Below, one piece after another: positions 48,198 to 60,379 of a stretch of DNA of 64,000 bases. Source of the stretch: Juglans regia (Eukaryota; Streptophyta; Magnoliopsida; Fagales; Juglandaceae); NCBI RefSeq assembly GCF_001411555.2, contig NC_049904.1:19791370-19855369 (forward strand), read 5' to 3'. Under the pieces are notes generated by a model that did not search any database, was not told the DNA's origin, and saw only the letters and a list, made by a program, of their open reading frames with translations. Numbering within the stretch: position 1 is the stretch's first letter; every line of letters starts with the position of its first letter. Position numbers and translations under genes: made by a program.

Positions 48198-50523
48198 TTA
48201 AACCCATGGAAAGAGATTATTCAAACTACTTATATTATATCTTAACACAACATAATGTCCTGCAGATAATGCCACGCTCTGAACCGAATGGATATGTTAA
48301 TAAAATTTGTCTTTTCTTGTTGTCTCTTTCTTTTTTCAAATTATATATTCAGGTGCCAGCTTACGTATTTGCTCAAGTCCTTGGATCAACAATGGCAAGC
48401 GGAACCCTTCGGCTCACATTCAATGGGCACCAGAACTTTTTCGCTGGAACAGTGCCGTCGGGGACTGAACTGCAGTGTTTTGTGCTGGAATTCATAATCA
48501 CATTCTACCTCGTGTTCGTAATATCCGGTGTTGCCACCGACAACAGAGCTGTTAGTTCCTCACCTTTTACATTGGTCTCAGATTTCCAATAAAAGTAACC
48601 AAACTAGTAGTGTGATGAGATGATTAGTTTTCTTTCGAACTCTGACCTATTCCATCCACAATCTTTCCATATCAACTAACGTGTTTGAAAATTACGTATG
48701 AATTCTTAAAACAATTTAATTTAATATATTTTTGGTCTCTGCAGATCGGAGAGCTTGCTGGCCTTGCTGTTGGCTCCACGGTCTTACTCAACGTCATGTT
48801 TGCAGGGTAATAAATTAATCTGATCTGATTTGTTAATATATTTGTTAAATTGATTTTGGACATTATTTCCATATTGGGTATGATTATGATGAGTGATCGT
48901 CTTCGACAGGCCGATATCGGGCGCATCAATGAATCCTGCAAGAACCTTGGGGCCTGCCTTTGTGCACAATGAATACAGGGGGATATGGGTATACATTGCA
49001 GGACCGATTCTTGGAGCTGTATCTGGTGGATTGGTCTATAATTTAATCCGGTTCACGGATAAGCCCTTGCGCGAGATCACCAAGAGTGGCTCTTTCCTTA
49101 AAGCATCGAAGAGTAACAGCTCCATCTGAGAATTTTGAGGAAAGAACGACAGAGGGAAAGAACAGTACTTGTGTTACATGTTTTGGTGATTGCTAGGTGG
49201 TACTTGCTAGGAATCCAGATGTTTGTGTGTTACCAAATAATATCTAACTTCACAAATGTAAGCACTATGCTTTGCTTTCCTTGTTGCAATTGGTGTCATA
49301 TATATGAATATATAACTGCGTATAAGATTTTGAAGAAAGAGAAAGGGATAACTGAGAGAGAGAGAGAGAGAGAGAAAGAGGAAAAGAGATGACGCTAGGA
49401 AAACCTTGGCTGCACGCATGCGTAGACGTTAATTCTCACGATATGGATAAGGTTTGTCACCAATGGTGGTGTTTCTGAAACTCGAACTCAGTTCACATGA
49501 ATCCTGTTCTGTAATGCACAAGGGAAATGCATGAGCATCCGTTCAAAAAAGTTGTACAAATAACTTCGGTTACTAAAAACTCGTGGAACATGGTCCTCAT
49601 CTTCAAAAGTGATGGTTATATAACAAATTCTAATAAATAATCACTTCCATTTTTAACAAATTTTAATTTATTTATTAAAGAGAAGTGCTACATAAACAAA
49701 TAGAGTTTACAAAAATAAATTAAAGTGATGTGGTTTTATATGATCCGTTAGATCTATTTTATAATAAAAGTAGTTTTATAATCTGACGTATTACATCAAG
49801 CCAAATAAATTTGTAGGTTTACTTTTGTATAATCTGGCTAAATTATTTCTCATTATTAGATCCCACCGTTTTGACTAAAATAAAGAAAGAAACTACTGGA
49901 ATTAGCTATTTTTGCCCCCATCTTTTTTGTTTAGTACTTCTCTAGTTATATGTTTTTGGGGAGGGGGTGGAGATAGCCATAGGTAAAAAAAAAACAGACA
50001 GCAAGATCCCAGGCAAGGAGAAAGCTAGCTAAGTAAAACAATGAGGAGAAAACTAAGAACACAAAAGGGAAAGTAGGGCTTGGTTGGTAGGGTTCTTTTT
50101 GAAAAGGGCATGACACAACCATCTATGCCTCTCGAATATGGCTTCCTCTTAATGCTATATGACCATTGGAAAGACACTTGGAACCAGAGCATGTCTGGCT
50201 GGACATTAACCTAGTTTTTTAGGATAATAAGATTATTTTATAATCTATCCATTCAAATACTATAATTTAAAAGCAATTGAGCATGAAGTTTATACAAAAT
50301 TTTTATAAAAGTTGAATTTGATCGATCTTGACCATGTAATGCCCTTTTGTACAAGACTCTTTTATAATTAGAAGAGAGATACAGTATACAAAGTCGCCTA
50401 TATCTAAACAAAAAATCTGTAGAAAATCTTGATCGTACTATATTATGTGCATCTTCAAACAAGGTTTATTGGCATTGATTCGATGATGTCTATGGGATGT
50501 GGTTGCTTAGACTAGGGCCAAAC
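48198..50523 (+). repeat. Segmental duplication, derived copy (first part)
   Basis: It matches 38171 to about 40535 at high identity through introns, exons and 3' flank. It stops at a gypsy insertion and continues at 60380. Confidence 0.85.
48353..49129 (+). pseudogene. 5'-truncated copy of the NIP aquaporin
   Basis: Only exons 3 (48353-48550), 4 (48745-48806) and 5 (48910-49129) are present, with intact splice sites and no stops. Exons 1-2, with the start codon and first NPA, are missing because the duplication began inside intron 2. By eye exon 3 differs from the parent at 8 of 198 sites (including E to Q, S to C, M to V), exon 4 at none and exon 5 at 2 synonymous sites. Without the first half of the channel it cannot fold as an aquaporin. 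It could be transcribed only from a fortuitous promoter. Confidence 0.85.
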
Positions 50524-51072
50524 TGTTAGGTGTCTCCGAGTTTGGGAATCCATGGAAGCCAAGATGAGAGCTTTAGGGTTTTTTAGTTAGGAGGCTGGAA
50601 GATGGAAGTGTGCGAAGTGAAGTGGAGTTCGGGCTTTGGGGAGTTTGGGTCTTCAGGAGCTCAAAACGGCACAGCACTGGGAAGTTCTTTATGGGCAAGA
50701 AATGACGTCACCTAGCTAAGGAAGAGAAACGGTAGAGTTTTGGGCAACTTAAGGGACTGGGGTCTTGATGTAAACACACCGTTTAAAGTGTTATAAAACG
50801 GTGTAGTCTTAGTTTATCTTCAGAAGTTAGTTACAAGAGATTTTCTGTATTTTCAATTACAATTTGTTAAGTATCACGCCAGAATGATGTTTTGGATTAT
50901 TTTGGAGCTTTTCTCATCTGAATTAGTGTTTTTCTAGAGGAGGATGTGGGGACCTCGAATCCCCCACTGCGTATGAACAATTGAAGTATTTTCTATCACT
51001 GTGTGTGCATCATCTTCATTGTGATTGTCCTGATTCATTTACATTTACTGTTCATCATTGGGACTCATAACA
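50524..51072 (+). repeat. 5' LTR of the chromovirus
   Basis: 549 bp, starting TGTTAGGTGTCTCCG and ending GGGACTCATAACA. Confidence 0.9.
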
Positions 51073-51291
51073 ATTGGTATCAAGTGCCGTTGATCCTACC
51101 CATTTCCACCCATAAACAGATCTTACCAAGTATACATTCATCAATAGCCAACCCAGCAAATACCCACACAAGCACATATCCCCACCGACTATACATTCGT
51201 CATTATTCAACCCAGAAAATACCCACACAAACACATTCCACCACCATACACATACACTCAGAAACCAATCCAAACAGAACCATCCACCACC

Positions 51292-52542
51292 ATGGCCGAA
51301 AATACAAGATCTAAACACCAACAGGAAACCTTGCAGCATCAAGTGGAGACTCACCAACAAGAAATCCTGGAGTTGAAAACCGAAGTTAATACGGTGAAGA
51401 CTGATGTTAAAGAAATCAAAGATATGTTACGGACCTGGTTCAATGAACAACACAATCTTCCTCCTCCTCCTCCTCCACCCCCATACCATGACCTGGACCT
51501 TGAAATTCCAGAACCAAGAAGATTTAACCCAAGAGGGGTCAGACTCGACTTTCCTCATTTTCAAGGTGTCGAGCTAGCTACTTGGCTATTTAAGGCCAAC
51601 CATTATTTTGAGTTCCATCAAACACCACTGTCTCAAAGGTTATTGATGGCCTCTTACCATATGGAAGGGGATGCGTTGGTGTGGTTCCAAAATGCCTCCA
51701 ATGGGGGCTTATTCTGTGATTGGGAAGCCTTTTCCCATTCCTTACTTCTTCGCTTCGGAACCACGGCCTACGATGATCCGATGAAAGCGTTGACAAGACT
51801 AAAACATAACAGTAGTGTGGCTGCATACATGGGCCAATTTGAGGCATTGGCCAACCGCTTGAGAGGCCTCTTAGATCGTCACAAGCTCAGCTGCTTCCTT
51901 AGTGGCTTAAGAGATAAAGTTTGCATTCCGATTCGGATGCAAAATCCTGTAAATTTAAATGCAGCATGTGGGTTAGCAAAAATGCAAGAAGAGTATCTTA
52001 ATAGCATCAAGAAAATCAGTAAACCTATGGGAGAGCGAACAAATTCTGTTGGGGGAGGGGGCAACTATTCCCAAGGCTCTTACTCGAGTGATCATTACAG
52101 CAAGTGGAGGAAGCCTATGGGGGGAACTAAACCAGTTTCTTCCATACAAATGGATGAGAAGCGACGTGAGGGCTTGTGTTATCATTGTGAGGAAAAGTGG
52201 AATCCTCAACACACTTGCAAGAATCCTCGCATTTATCTGATACAAGTGAATGAAGAAGAGGTGGATGAAGAAGAGGAGCCACAGGGTGAGGACAAAGAGA
52301 AAAAACTGTCAATTGAAGCACTACCCAGTAGCAAGGAGGAGCTGGAAATTTCCTTAGCTGCCATAGCAGGAACTCCCACTGTGAGAACAATGCGTTTAAT
52401 GGGAAGTATTCTTGGGGAGCAAGTAGTAATATTAGTGGACTGGGGGAGTTCGCATAACTTTATAGACTCAGCCTTAGCGTCAAAATTGAAACTGCCAATG
52501 GATTATTCAGTGCAATTAAAGGTTCAAGTGGCCAATGGATAA
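51292..52542 (+). pseudogene. Chromovirus gag and start of protease
   Basis: Open frame of 416 codons from ATG 51292. A coiled N-terminus (ETHQQEILELKTEVNTVK) is followed by a proline run and the gag core (LDFPHFQGVELATWLFKANH, YHMEGDALVWFQN). A zinc knuckle CYHCEEKWNPQHTC is near residues 300-313. The protease begins EQVVILVDWGSSHNFIDSAL: the active-site D-S/T-G is D-W-G (codon 52441-52443), and a TAA at 52540 ends the frame. Gag itself looks full length, but protease is inactive. Confidence 0.85.
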
Positions 52543-52748
52543 GGCCTTAGTAGTGAGGGAATCTGCAAAACAGCCCACTTGAAGGTGCAAGGTAATTTGC
52601 TAAACCTTCCTCTTCATTTATTAGACCTTGTGGGGTGTGACATCGTGCTTGGAGTCCAAAGGCTAGAAACCTTAGGCAACATAACTTGGAATTTTTTGAA
52701 ACTCATAATGACGTGGGAGGGCTGAATCATTGAGTTAAGAGGCTGAAG

Positions 52749-53209
52749 TTGAGTCCCTCGGTTGTGGAAGGTAGTCAACAGTTGCTTAAAGCAACTATGG
52801 CTAAGGGAAAGGGCATTCTTTTGCAGATTGTATGTGAAGGGAAAGGGGAAGGAAATGCTTCATTAATTGGGGAGCAGTTTTTAGATTTGTTAGATGAGTT
52901 CAAAGAGGTATTCAATGAACCTCAAGAGCTACCCCCACCTCGTACTCATGACCATCAAATAATACTCAAAGAAGGCACTCAACCCATAACAAACAGGTCA
53001 TATAGATACCCTTATTACCAGAAAACAGAGATAGAAAAGATTGTGGTTGAGTTGTTAAAGTCTGGGGTGATTAGACCTAGCTCTAGTCCTTTTTCCTCCC
53101 ATGTTTTGCTAGTCTGTAAAGCCGATGGCAGTTGGAGGCTGTGCGTGGATTATAGGGCACTTAACAAGGAAACGATAAAGGCTAAGTTTGCTATTCTAGT
53201 AATAGATGA
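52749..53209 (+). pseudogene. Chromovirus RT, N-terminal fragment
   Basis: It reads LPPPRTHDHQIILKEGTQPI, VELLKSGVIRPSSSPFSSHV and GSWRLCVDYRALNKETIKAK, the conserved RT start, then stops at AILVIDD where a foreign LTR begins. The YVDD region is missing. The rest of pol resumes at about 57862. Confidence 0.85.
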
Positions 53210-55412
53210 TGTAAAACCCCGTATTTTAGTGTATTTTTAATGAAGGAATTATTTTTATTGATTCAAAATTTATTCTCTTGTTTTATAATTATTAAATTTT
53301 TAATTGGGTTATTTTTATGATTTTTAGTTTACGAAAATTATTTTTGAAGTGCTTTCTTTAAATTAATTATTGTTATGTATTTAAATTTCTTCTCGAATTA
53401 AATTAACTTATTATTGGGTTTAATTATTTATTTTCATGTTAATCACTGCGTTTGAAATATTTTATTTCACTAACTGTTTTAAAATCGTTTCCGTTGGATC
53501 ATTTTTGTGACCCAAGATGTGAGGATCGGACCTCATTTCTTTCCCTACATTTTTTCTTTTTCCTTTTTCTTTTCTTCCTTTTTTCTTTTTTTCTTTTTTT
53601 TTTTCTTCTTTTTTTTTCTTTCTTTTCTCTTTTCCTTCCTGGTTCCCGTGCAACCGAACCCCCTCCCTCTCTCTCCGTCCGATCCTCCTTCTCACCCCAG
53701 CGCCGCAGTGAGCCAGCGGTGGCCGACACCGCCCGGCTCCCCAGCTTCCCCAACCGCCGACGACGCCACCCCTCCATTTCCAGCCCCAGCTGCTCCGCCG
53801 TTAGCCACCGCGAGCCCATTGAAGCCGCGGCATTCCTTGTGCCGCTACGCCGCCGTCGCGCCACCTCCGACCACCATTTCTTCACCACATCATCCTCGAC
53901 CTCCAAGCAACCCATTGGACCCAACCCCACCTCCGATCCGTCACCGGTGAAGCACATCCAACTCCATTTTCGTTTTGGGTATTTTTGGCCTTAAACCACC
54001 CTTTGCGCCGCCACCCACGGCCAACCACCACCACCACTAGTTTCACCGACATCCTTAGGTCCTACCCTATCAATCTCGGGTCTTCGTTTGCACCTGTTGA
54101 AAAGTGGGTATCTGTGATCCACGGCCACAGTGTATTTTGCATTGTTTTGCAGCTGGTTTTCCACTCATTGCGCCTCCGTGATCCTCTGGAAATTATTATA
54201 TAGTACTGTAAGTATTTTCTAAGGAATTCTTGTGAATTTAATGTATTTTTACACTAACACATTACACTGTATTTAAATTGCTGATTGGTTTTGCCGGACT
54301 GAGTCCGAGGAGTACGGGGGTCGGATGGCTGAGGAACGAAGTTGTTTGATTGGTATTGTTGGGATTAGTTGTTGATTGTGTATGTACATGTATATCTCAT
54401 GATTTCATACATGATCATGTTGTAAAGGAAAATTGGGTTTTTCGTGCACTGCACTCATGTTCATGTATGTGTTAGAAACTGTGATTTCATGTCTAATGAT
54501 TTATTGGGTGCGTGTGTGCCATGACCCCAAGTCGAGATGGGGCATTATCTCGGTGGAGCTCCTCTGGTCACTCGGGAGCATAAAATACTGAGTGACGTCC
54601 CCTGGATTGTCGCTGGGCGATAGTGGGATCGGACGAGATGGTCTCGTGCCGACTCTGTGGTCCCTTGCTGGCGGGGACTAGAGTACGCTTGGCCATGTAC
54701 GCGTTGGGCGCGAAACTGGGCGTCGCTCGTTGCGTAGAGGATGCTTGGCCACGTACGCGCCGGGCGCAGAACGGTGCATCGCTACAAAGCCAGGGTGTGT
54801 GGATGACCCATAGGGGAGATCATGGTACATACGATAAAAATGGACTATTTTATGAGAAAATAGCGTGTGTTGAGTTTTGTGTAAACCATTTTCTGGGAAA
54901 ATGTTTTACGGATCATCTTTGGGCCAACTGGGATTTTGGCGTGTGTTGAGAAATATTCATTTTCGGAGAAAATGATGTTTTGAGGATATTGCATATTTTA
55001 TCATGTACATGCATGTTGGTTGCATTAAATGCATTTTATTCCTGATGATTGTTTGGTTTATACTTACCTGTGGTACCGTGTTTGGTAACGCAGATTTTGA
55101 TGCAGAGGAGGATGAGAGCGAGCCTGAGGAGACGGCTTCGCCTGATGAGTGATCTGGGATCACTTGTTAGATTACTTTATTTTAATGTATTGAAATTTAT
55201 TTTTGGATGACTGTAAAACTATTGTTTAAACCTTTACTAATATTTAGATTCTATTTAAATTCTGGTACTTAGTTGACTAAACCACTGTGTTGATTATGTA
55301 CACTGATGCATGTACACCCACTTGGCACGTTCGTTGGGATGCGTGACGTGTCGTCACCTTCCGAGTATCTCGATCCCCATGTTTTTATTTAAGGGGGGTC
55401 GGGGGCGCCACA
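53210..55412 (+). repeat. 2.2 kb LTR of the nested element
   Basis: It holds a long pyrimidine tract (53540-53640), a GC-rich segment (53650-54000) that gives spurious open frames on both strands, and a duplication of about 50 bp near 54690 and 54742 (CGCTTGGCCATGTACGCG and TGCTTGGCCACGTACGCG). Confidence 0.65.
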
Positions 55413-55413
55413 G

Positions 55414-57860
55414 TTGGTATCAGAGCAGTTCGACTCTGGGTAAAACCACATGTCCCTTAGGATAGTACCATAAATTATTTTCTTATTTTAAAATAATTTT
55501 TAAAGTGTTGTAAGTTGAATTATTTATTTTATATTATGAGTTTATGGTTATTTTTATTTTATGTTAAATGACCATATTTATGTTGCTTTAACTTATTGTA
55601 TTTTATTATGTTGCTTTTGGGTCGTGTTTGATTGGTTTGGGAATTTAAGCGGGGTTGAGGATTGCTCTTGACAGGAAAATGGTGAGGTACCAGAATTTTT
55701 TTTTTTTTTTTTAAAGTTGTAACTGAAATTATTTAATTTAGAGTATAGTTTTATTGGTTTTATTTATTTTATTGTATACTAAATTGTTTGTTTATTTATT
55801 TTATTGTATGTCGTTTTATTTTATTTGTTTTATTTTATGGCAGATTATTTTATCGTTTTAATTATTTTATTGTGAACTACTTCATTGGTTTTACTCATTT
55901 TGTCGTCAGTTATTTTATTTATGGAATTTTATTTTATTTTGCTTTGACTTGTTTTGTTTGTTCGGAGTTGTAAGACGGGTTAAGGGTTGTGCTTTGGCAG
56001 GAAGATGGTACGACTGTGAATGTCATTGTTAAGTTTGAACATTTGGTATAATAGGCCTGAACTTTTGGTGATTGGTTTGTTTAATATCGAGGCTTGAACA
56101 TCAGGGTCTGGGTGAACTCTTGGGAGTAGGAAGTCAAGTTGTTGCTAAGGAGGGGAATAATTCTTAAATTGCTTAGGATGATTGAGGTTTTAGCTTCCGT
56201 AGAATTTATTTAATGAGTCTTTGAGTAGGAGGTTGTAAGTTCAACGAACCTCAAGGTTAGATTTTTGAGAAGTTCATCTAAGATTTGAGGACCCATAGTT
56301 TTAGGAAATAAGTTATGAGATTTAAGGTGGTAGGTTCAACATGCAATTAAAAGATTACTTAGATCAGAAGTTTTCGATCTTGCCGACCTTGATAAGCAAT
56401 TTGATAACATTTGAGATTTTAGAATTTACAAGTTTTATAAGGTGAATATTTTAGATTTAATGTCATTGGTCTTGAAGATTTCGGGAAATGATTTTTATCT
56501 GATTTAAGGTTTTAGAATTACAGAGTTGAATGGCTGAATTAAAATAGGATTGATTAGAGTTGCGTAACTGATATTAGAAATTTTTTTTCAGGTGAGAATT
56601 TCTTTGGAGATGAAAGGTAACGATCTAGCTAGTTTATTTTCTGGGGATTGAAGATGTTAATCTAGTTTAGTTAATAATTGTTTTTAGCTTGATGTTACAG
56701 TGATAGGTTAAGGATTTAATTCATATCAATTTTAAGGATAATAGATGGTGCGGATTTAGGAAATGATTTTTATTAATTTCGAGGATATATGTCTAGTGAT
56801 GGAAATGGTAATGATGATCACTTGCACGTTTGGAGGATTCTTGGTTTTGGCTAAGGTGCATGAGATTGATGCATAGAAATGGTGTGTGTACGCATTTCGG
56901 AGGGTATAGGTCCTAGTCCCATTTTGGTTTGGAGAAAGTGACTTTGGTAAGTGTTGAAAAGGAGTCGACACAATAGTACTAATTCAAGAGACCTTGGCTC
57001 GGAATTTTTGGTGAGTTGATCGAAGTGAGTAGTCAAGTGGGTTACTCAATGGAATCATGATTGACAATAGTTATTGTGATTATTTTCAAGAATTAATTGT
57101 GACTTGAGGTTACCTAGGTATTTTTATTTTTATTTTTATTTTATTTTTATTTTTATCTTGAGGCTATACTTACCTTTGGAGATTGAGCGTCCATTTGGTT
57201 GAATTACGGACATTGTTATTTAACTTGAAGAGAGATTGATGGGTCGCCATGTATAGTGTATGATAAGATTTTGGAAGTTGAAGTTTAGGCATTAGCAGTG
57301 GATATTATGATCAGGTCCGTGAGTCAATAAATCTTTAAGATCCATGAGTGTTGTGTAATGGCTTTTGGTAGATTGAATATTTGAGCAGTATGGCTTGCCT
57401 AAAGGTTTAATAGTGAAATGCTGTTGAAGGAACTAGTCGTGTTAATACTAGCTTATAGGAGTAGAAATAGGTGGACGAGTTACCAAGAAGGTTTTGATAA
57501 TGTTTTGGTGAAGTCAATGGTGATTCATTGTGGGTTTAGTCATCGCTAGATTAGATATTGCTCTAAATGTAGGTGTAGAGCTTTTGGGTTTAGGTTGTCA
57601 GGTAGAATTTTTATAGGCGCTTTTATTGGTTTGCAAGGTGGGAATCGAGCTTTTTAAAGTTTGCTTCTTATTGTAGATGAGATGAATGTATTTTGGGTTG
57701 AGGTTGCTTAGTTTCAATTTGGGATGTTGAGGTTGTTTGATATTGATTTCTGTCAATGATCATGGATGCATTTTATGGAAATTGATTTTGATCAAGGCTG
57801 TGGGAGTTAATTGAGGAATTTGAGTTATAACTCGTAGTTTTGGGAAAGAGAGTATTTTTC
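55414..57860 (+). other. Non-coding internal part of the nested LTR element
   Basis: TTTATTTTATT-rich sequence (55700-55970) is followed by G+T-rich text without a long open frame. I recognise no gag or pol motif. It could be a large non-coding derivative or a heavily decayed gag region. Confidence 0.45.
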
Positions 57861-57861
57861 T

Positions 57862-58725
57862 ACCCCTCGCACCTCCTTACTCAAGAAAAATTCTTTTTCT
57901 TAGAACATAGAGGCCAGCAAGGCATTTACAGCCCTAAAGCAAGCTGTTTCCCACCCAGCAGTGCAAAAACTACCTGATTTCAACAAGCCCTTTGTAATTG
58001 AATGTGATGCTAGTGGGAAAGGTATTGAGGCAGTCTTAATGCAATCCGGACAGCCTATTTACTACCTCAGTCAAGCTCTTAAGGGTAAGGCACTCTTGTT
58101 GTCGACATACGAGAAGGAGCTACTTGCTCTAGTCAAGGCCGTGCAAAATTGGAAACCGTACCTTCTTGGACAACCATTTGTCATTAAAATAGATCAACAA
58201 GCACTTAAATTTCTACTAGAACAGCGTGTGGGAACTGAGGTGCAACAGAAGTGGATTACTAGGCTAATGGGGTACGACTTTTTAATTGAGTACAAAAGGG
58301 GTAAAGAGAATTTAGTGGCAGACACTCTTTCAAGAAGGGAGGAAGACTTGGGGTTGTGTGCACAAATTTCCTTTTCTACTGCTGATTGGGTGGGGGAATT
58401 AAAGCAAAGTTATCTAAACAGTGAAGAATATTCTTCCTTGATGGAGAAATTGCTGAATCATCATGAGGTTCCTAAGGGAACAACATTGCAGCAAGGGCTG
58501 ATTCTGAGGAAAGGGAGAATTCTTATTGTGCCCGATTCTCCCTTTAAACTAAAGGTACTACAATTTATACACACCGACCCCATGGCTGGACATTCAGGCT
58601 ATTTGAAGACTTACCAAAGAGCCAAGAGGGACTTCTACTGGACATGTATGAAAAAAGACATAAAAAAATGGGTTAGGGAGTGTGAGACATGTCAAGCCTC
58701 CAAGTATGAAACATTACCCTAGTGG
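57862..58725 (+). pseudogene. Chromovirus RNase H and integrase zinc finger
   Basis: The frame has TAG at 57901 then reads IEASKAFTALKQAVSHPAVQ and FVIECDASGKGIEAVLMQ with the RNase H Asp. It continues YLSQALKGKALLLSTYEKEL and GKENLVADTLSR. The integrase H2C2 zinc region follows: HTDPMAGHSGYLKTYQRAKR and CETCQASK. It stops at 58722. Confidence 0.88.
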
Positions 58726-59819
58726 AACTCCTACAACCCCTTCCTATACCTCAACAAACTTGGATGGATATTTCAATGGATTTCATCGAAGGGTTGTCGA
58801 AATCAAAAGGGTACTCAGTTATCTTTGTGGTGGTTGCTTGGTTCACAAAATATGGGCACTTCATGCCCTTAGCACACCCCTACACAGCCTCAGAGGGGGC
58901 CCAAGTGTTCCTTGGCTCAGTGTTCAAGCTACATGGTTTCCCAAAAACCATAGTCTCAGATCAAGACCCCGTGTTTTTAAGTGCCTTCTGGAAGGGTCTG
59001 TTTACACTTCAGGGGACCTCACTAGACTTTAGCTCTGCCTATCACCCTTAAAGCGATGGGCAGACTGAAGCCGTGAACAAGGTAGTGGAAGGATACTTGC
59101 GTTGTTATGCAAGTCTTAAGCCTATTGGATGGAGTCAGTGGCTACCCTTGGCTGAATGGTGGTATAATAGCACCTACCATAGTTCAACCAAGATGTCCCC
59201 TTTTGAGGCCCTCTACTGGTATGCACCCCTTAGATTACTGGATTATATCCCAGGAACCTCTAACAATGTCACAGTGGATCAATTGCTACGAAATAGGACA
59301 CAAATTCTCAACGTTTTGAAGGGAAACCTCACGGCAGCACAAGTAAGAATGAAAAATTATGCTGACAAAGAAAGAGCAGAGCGACAGTTTACAGAGGGAG
59401 ATTGTGTATACCTTCGCCTCCAGCCGTACCGCCAGAAATCAGTGGCGGCTCGCCGGAACATGAAGCTGGCACTGTGCTTTTATTGGCCATTCATGGTGGC
59501 TCAGAGACTCGGGTTGGTGGCCTACCGACTAGAGTTGCCGTCCACTTCACAGATCCATCCCTTCTTCCATGTGTCGTGCTTAAAGAGGAAGTTAGGAGAT
59601 TGGATCCAACCATTGGCCACCTTGCCACCCACCAATAGCGATGGCGAGGTGATACCCGAGCCAGAGGCTGTGCGAGATCGGCGCATGAGACAACAAGGAG
59701 GAAGGGCGGTGTCCGAAGTACTGATCAAATGGATAGGACTATCGGAGGAAGAAAATAGTTGGGAAAAAGTGTGGAAAATGGGGGCTTTGTATCCACACCT
59801 TGTGGACAAGGTTTTTTAA
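58722..59819 (+). pseudogene. Chromovirus integrase core and chromodomain-like tail
   Basis: 58722-59051 has WMDISMDFIEGLSKSKGYSV and FPKTIVSDQDPVFLSAFWK, the two Asp of D-D-E, ending at a TAA in HP*SDGQTEA where the Glu helix starts. The rest is open from 59073 to 59819, with MSPFEALYWYAPL and the GPF-like segment YWPFMVAQRLGLVAYRLELP. The tail RAVSEVLIKWIGLSEEENSW looks like a chromodomain, which in chromoviruses guides integration to heterochromatin. Confidence 0.88.
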
Positions 59820-59830
59820 GGGAGGGAGAA

Positions 59831-60379
59831 TGTTACGTGTCTCCAAGTTTGGGAACCCATGGAAGCCAAGATGAGAGCTTTAGAGTTTTTTAGTTAGGAG
59901 GCTGGAAGATGGAAGTGTGCGAAGTGAAGTGGAGTTCGGGCTTTGGGGAGTTTGGGTCTTTTGGAGCTCAAAACGGCACAGCACTGGGAAGTTCTTTATG
60001 GGCAAGAAACGACGTCACCTAGCTAAGGAAGAGAAATGGCAGAGTTTTGGGCAACATAAGGGACTGGGGTCTTGATGTAAAATCACCGTTTGAAGTGTTA
60101 TAAAATGGTGTAGTCTTAGTTTATCTTCAGAAGTTAGTTACAAGGGCTTTTTTGTATTTTCAATTACAATCTGTTAAGTATCACGCCAGAATGATGTTTT
60201 GGATTATTTTGGAACTTTTCTCATCTGAATTAGTGTTTTTCTAAAGGAGGAAGTGGGGAACTCGAATCCCCCACTGCGTATTAACAATTGAGGTATTTTC
60301 TATCACTGTATGTGCATCGTCTTCATTGTGATTGTCTTGATTCATTTACCTTTACTGTTCATCGTTGTGAATCATAACA
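59831..60379 (+). repeat. 3' LTR of the chromovirus
   Basis: 549 bp, starting TGTTACGTGTCTCCA and ending GTGAATCATAACA. It follows the polypurine tract 59818-59830. Confidence 0.9.

Larger units (their letters stand above)
53210..57860 (+). mobile_element. 5' fragment of another LTR element inside the RT gene
   Basis: It starts exactly at TGTAAAACCCCGTATTTTAG. A 2.2 kb LTR (53210-55412) ends GGGGGCGCCACA and is followed by TTGGTATCAGAGCAG, a Met primer site. The internal part (55414 to about 57860) has no clear coding motifs and many stops. There is no second LTR; the right junction falls in native RT-RNase H linker sequence (SLLKKNSFS) with a W-to-stop change. About 500 nt or more of RT are missing, so insertion came with, or was followed by, deletion. 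Confidence 0.75.
50524..60379 (+). mobile_element. Ty3/gypsy chromovirus inserted in the duplicated flank
   Basis: The LTRs are 50524-51072 and 59831-60379, both 549 bp, TGTTA...ATAACA. They are flanked by CAAAC (50519-50523 and 60380-60384). The parent locus near 40529 (GGGCCAAACATACCC) shows the empty site. The primer site TTGGTATCAAGTGCC starts at 51074. A polypurine tract AAGGGAGGGAGAA precedes the 3' LTR. Order is gag, protease, RT, RNase H, integrase with a chromodomain-like tail. The RT core is lost and replaced by a fragment of another LTR element. The LTRs differ at roughly 30 sites by eye. Confidence 0.92.

Noticed and set aside
48353..49129. Second functional aquaporin
   Set aside because: Exons 1-2 with the start codon and first NPA motif are absent, and no substitute exons are visible upstream.
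53452..53994. 180-residue plus-strand and 152-residue minus-strand open frames as genes
   Set aside because: Both come from a pyrimidine tract and GC-rich block inside an LTR. They are low complexity (runs of F/L or K/R) and have no domain.
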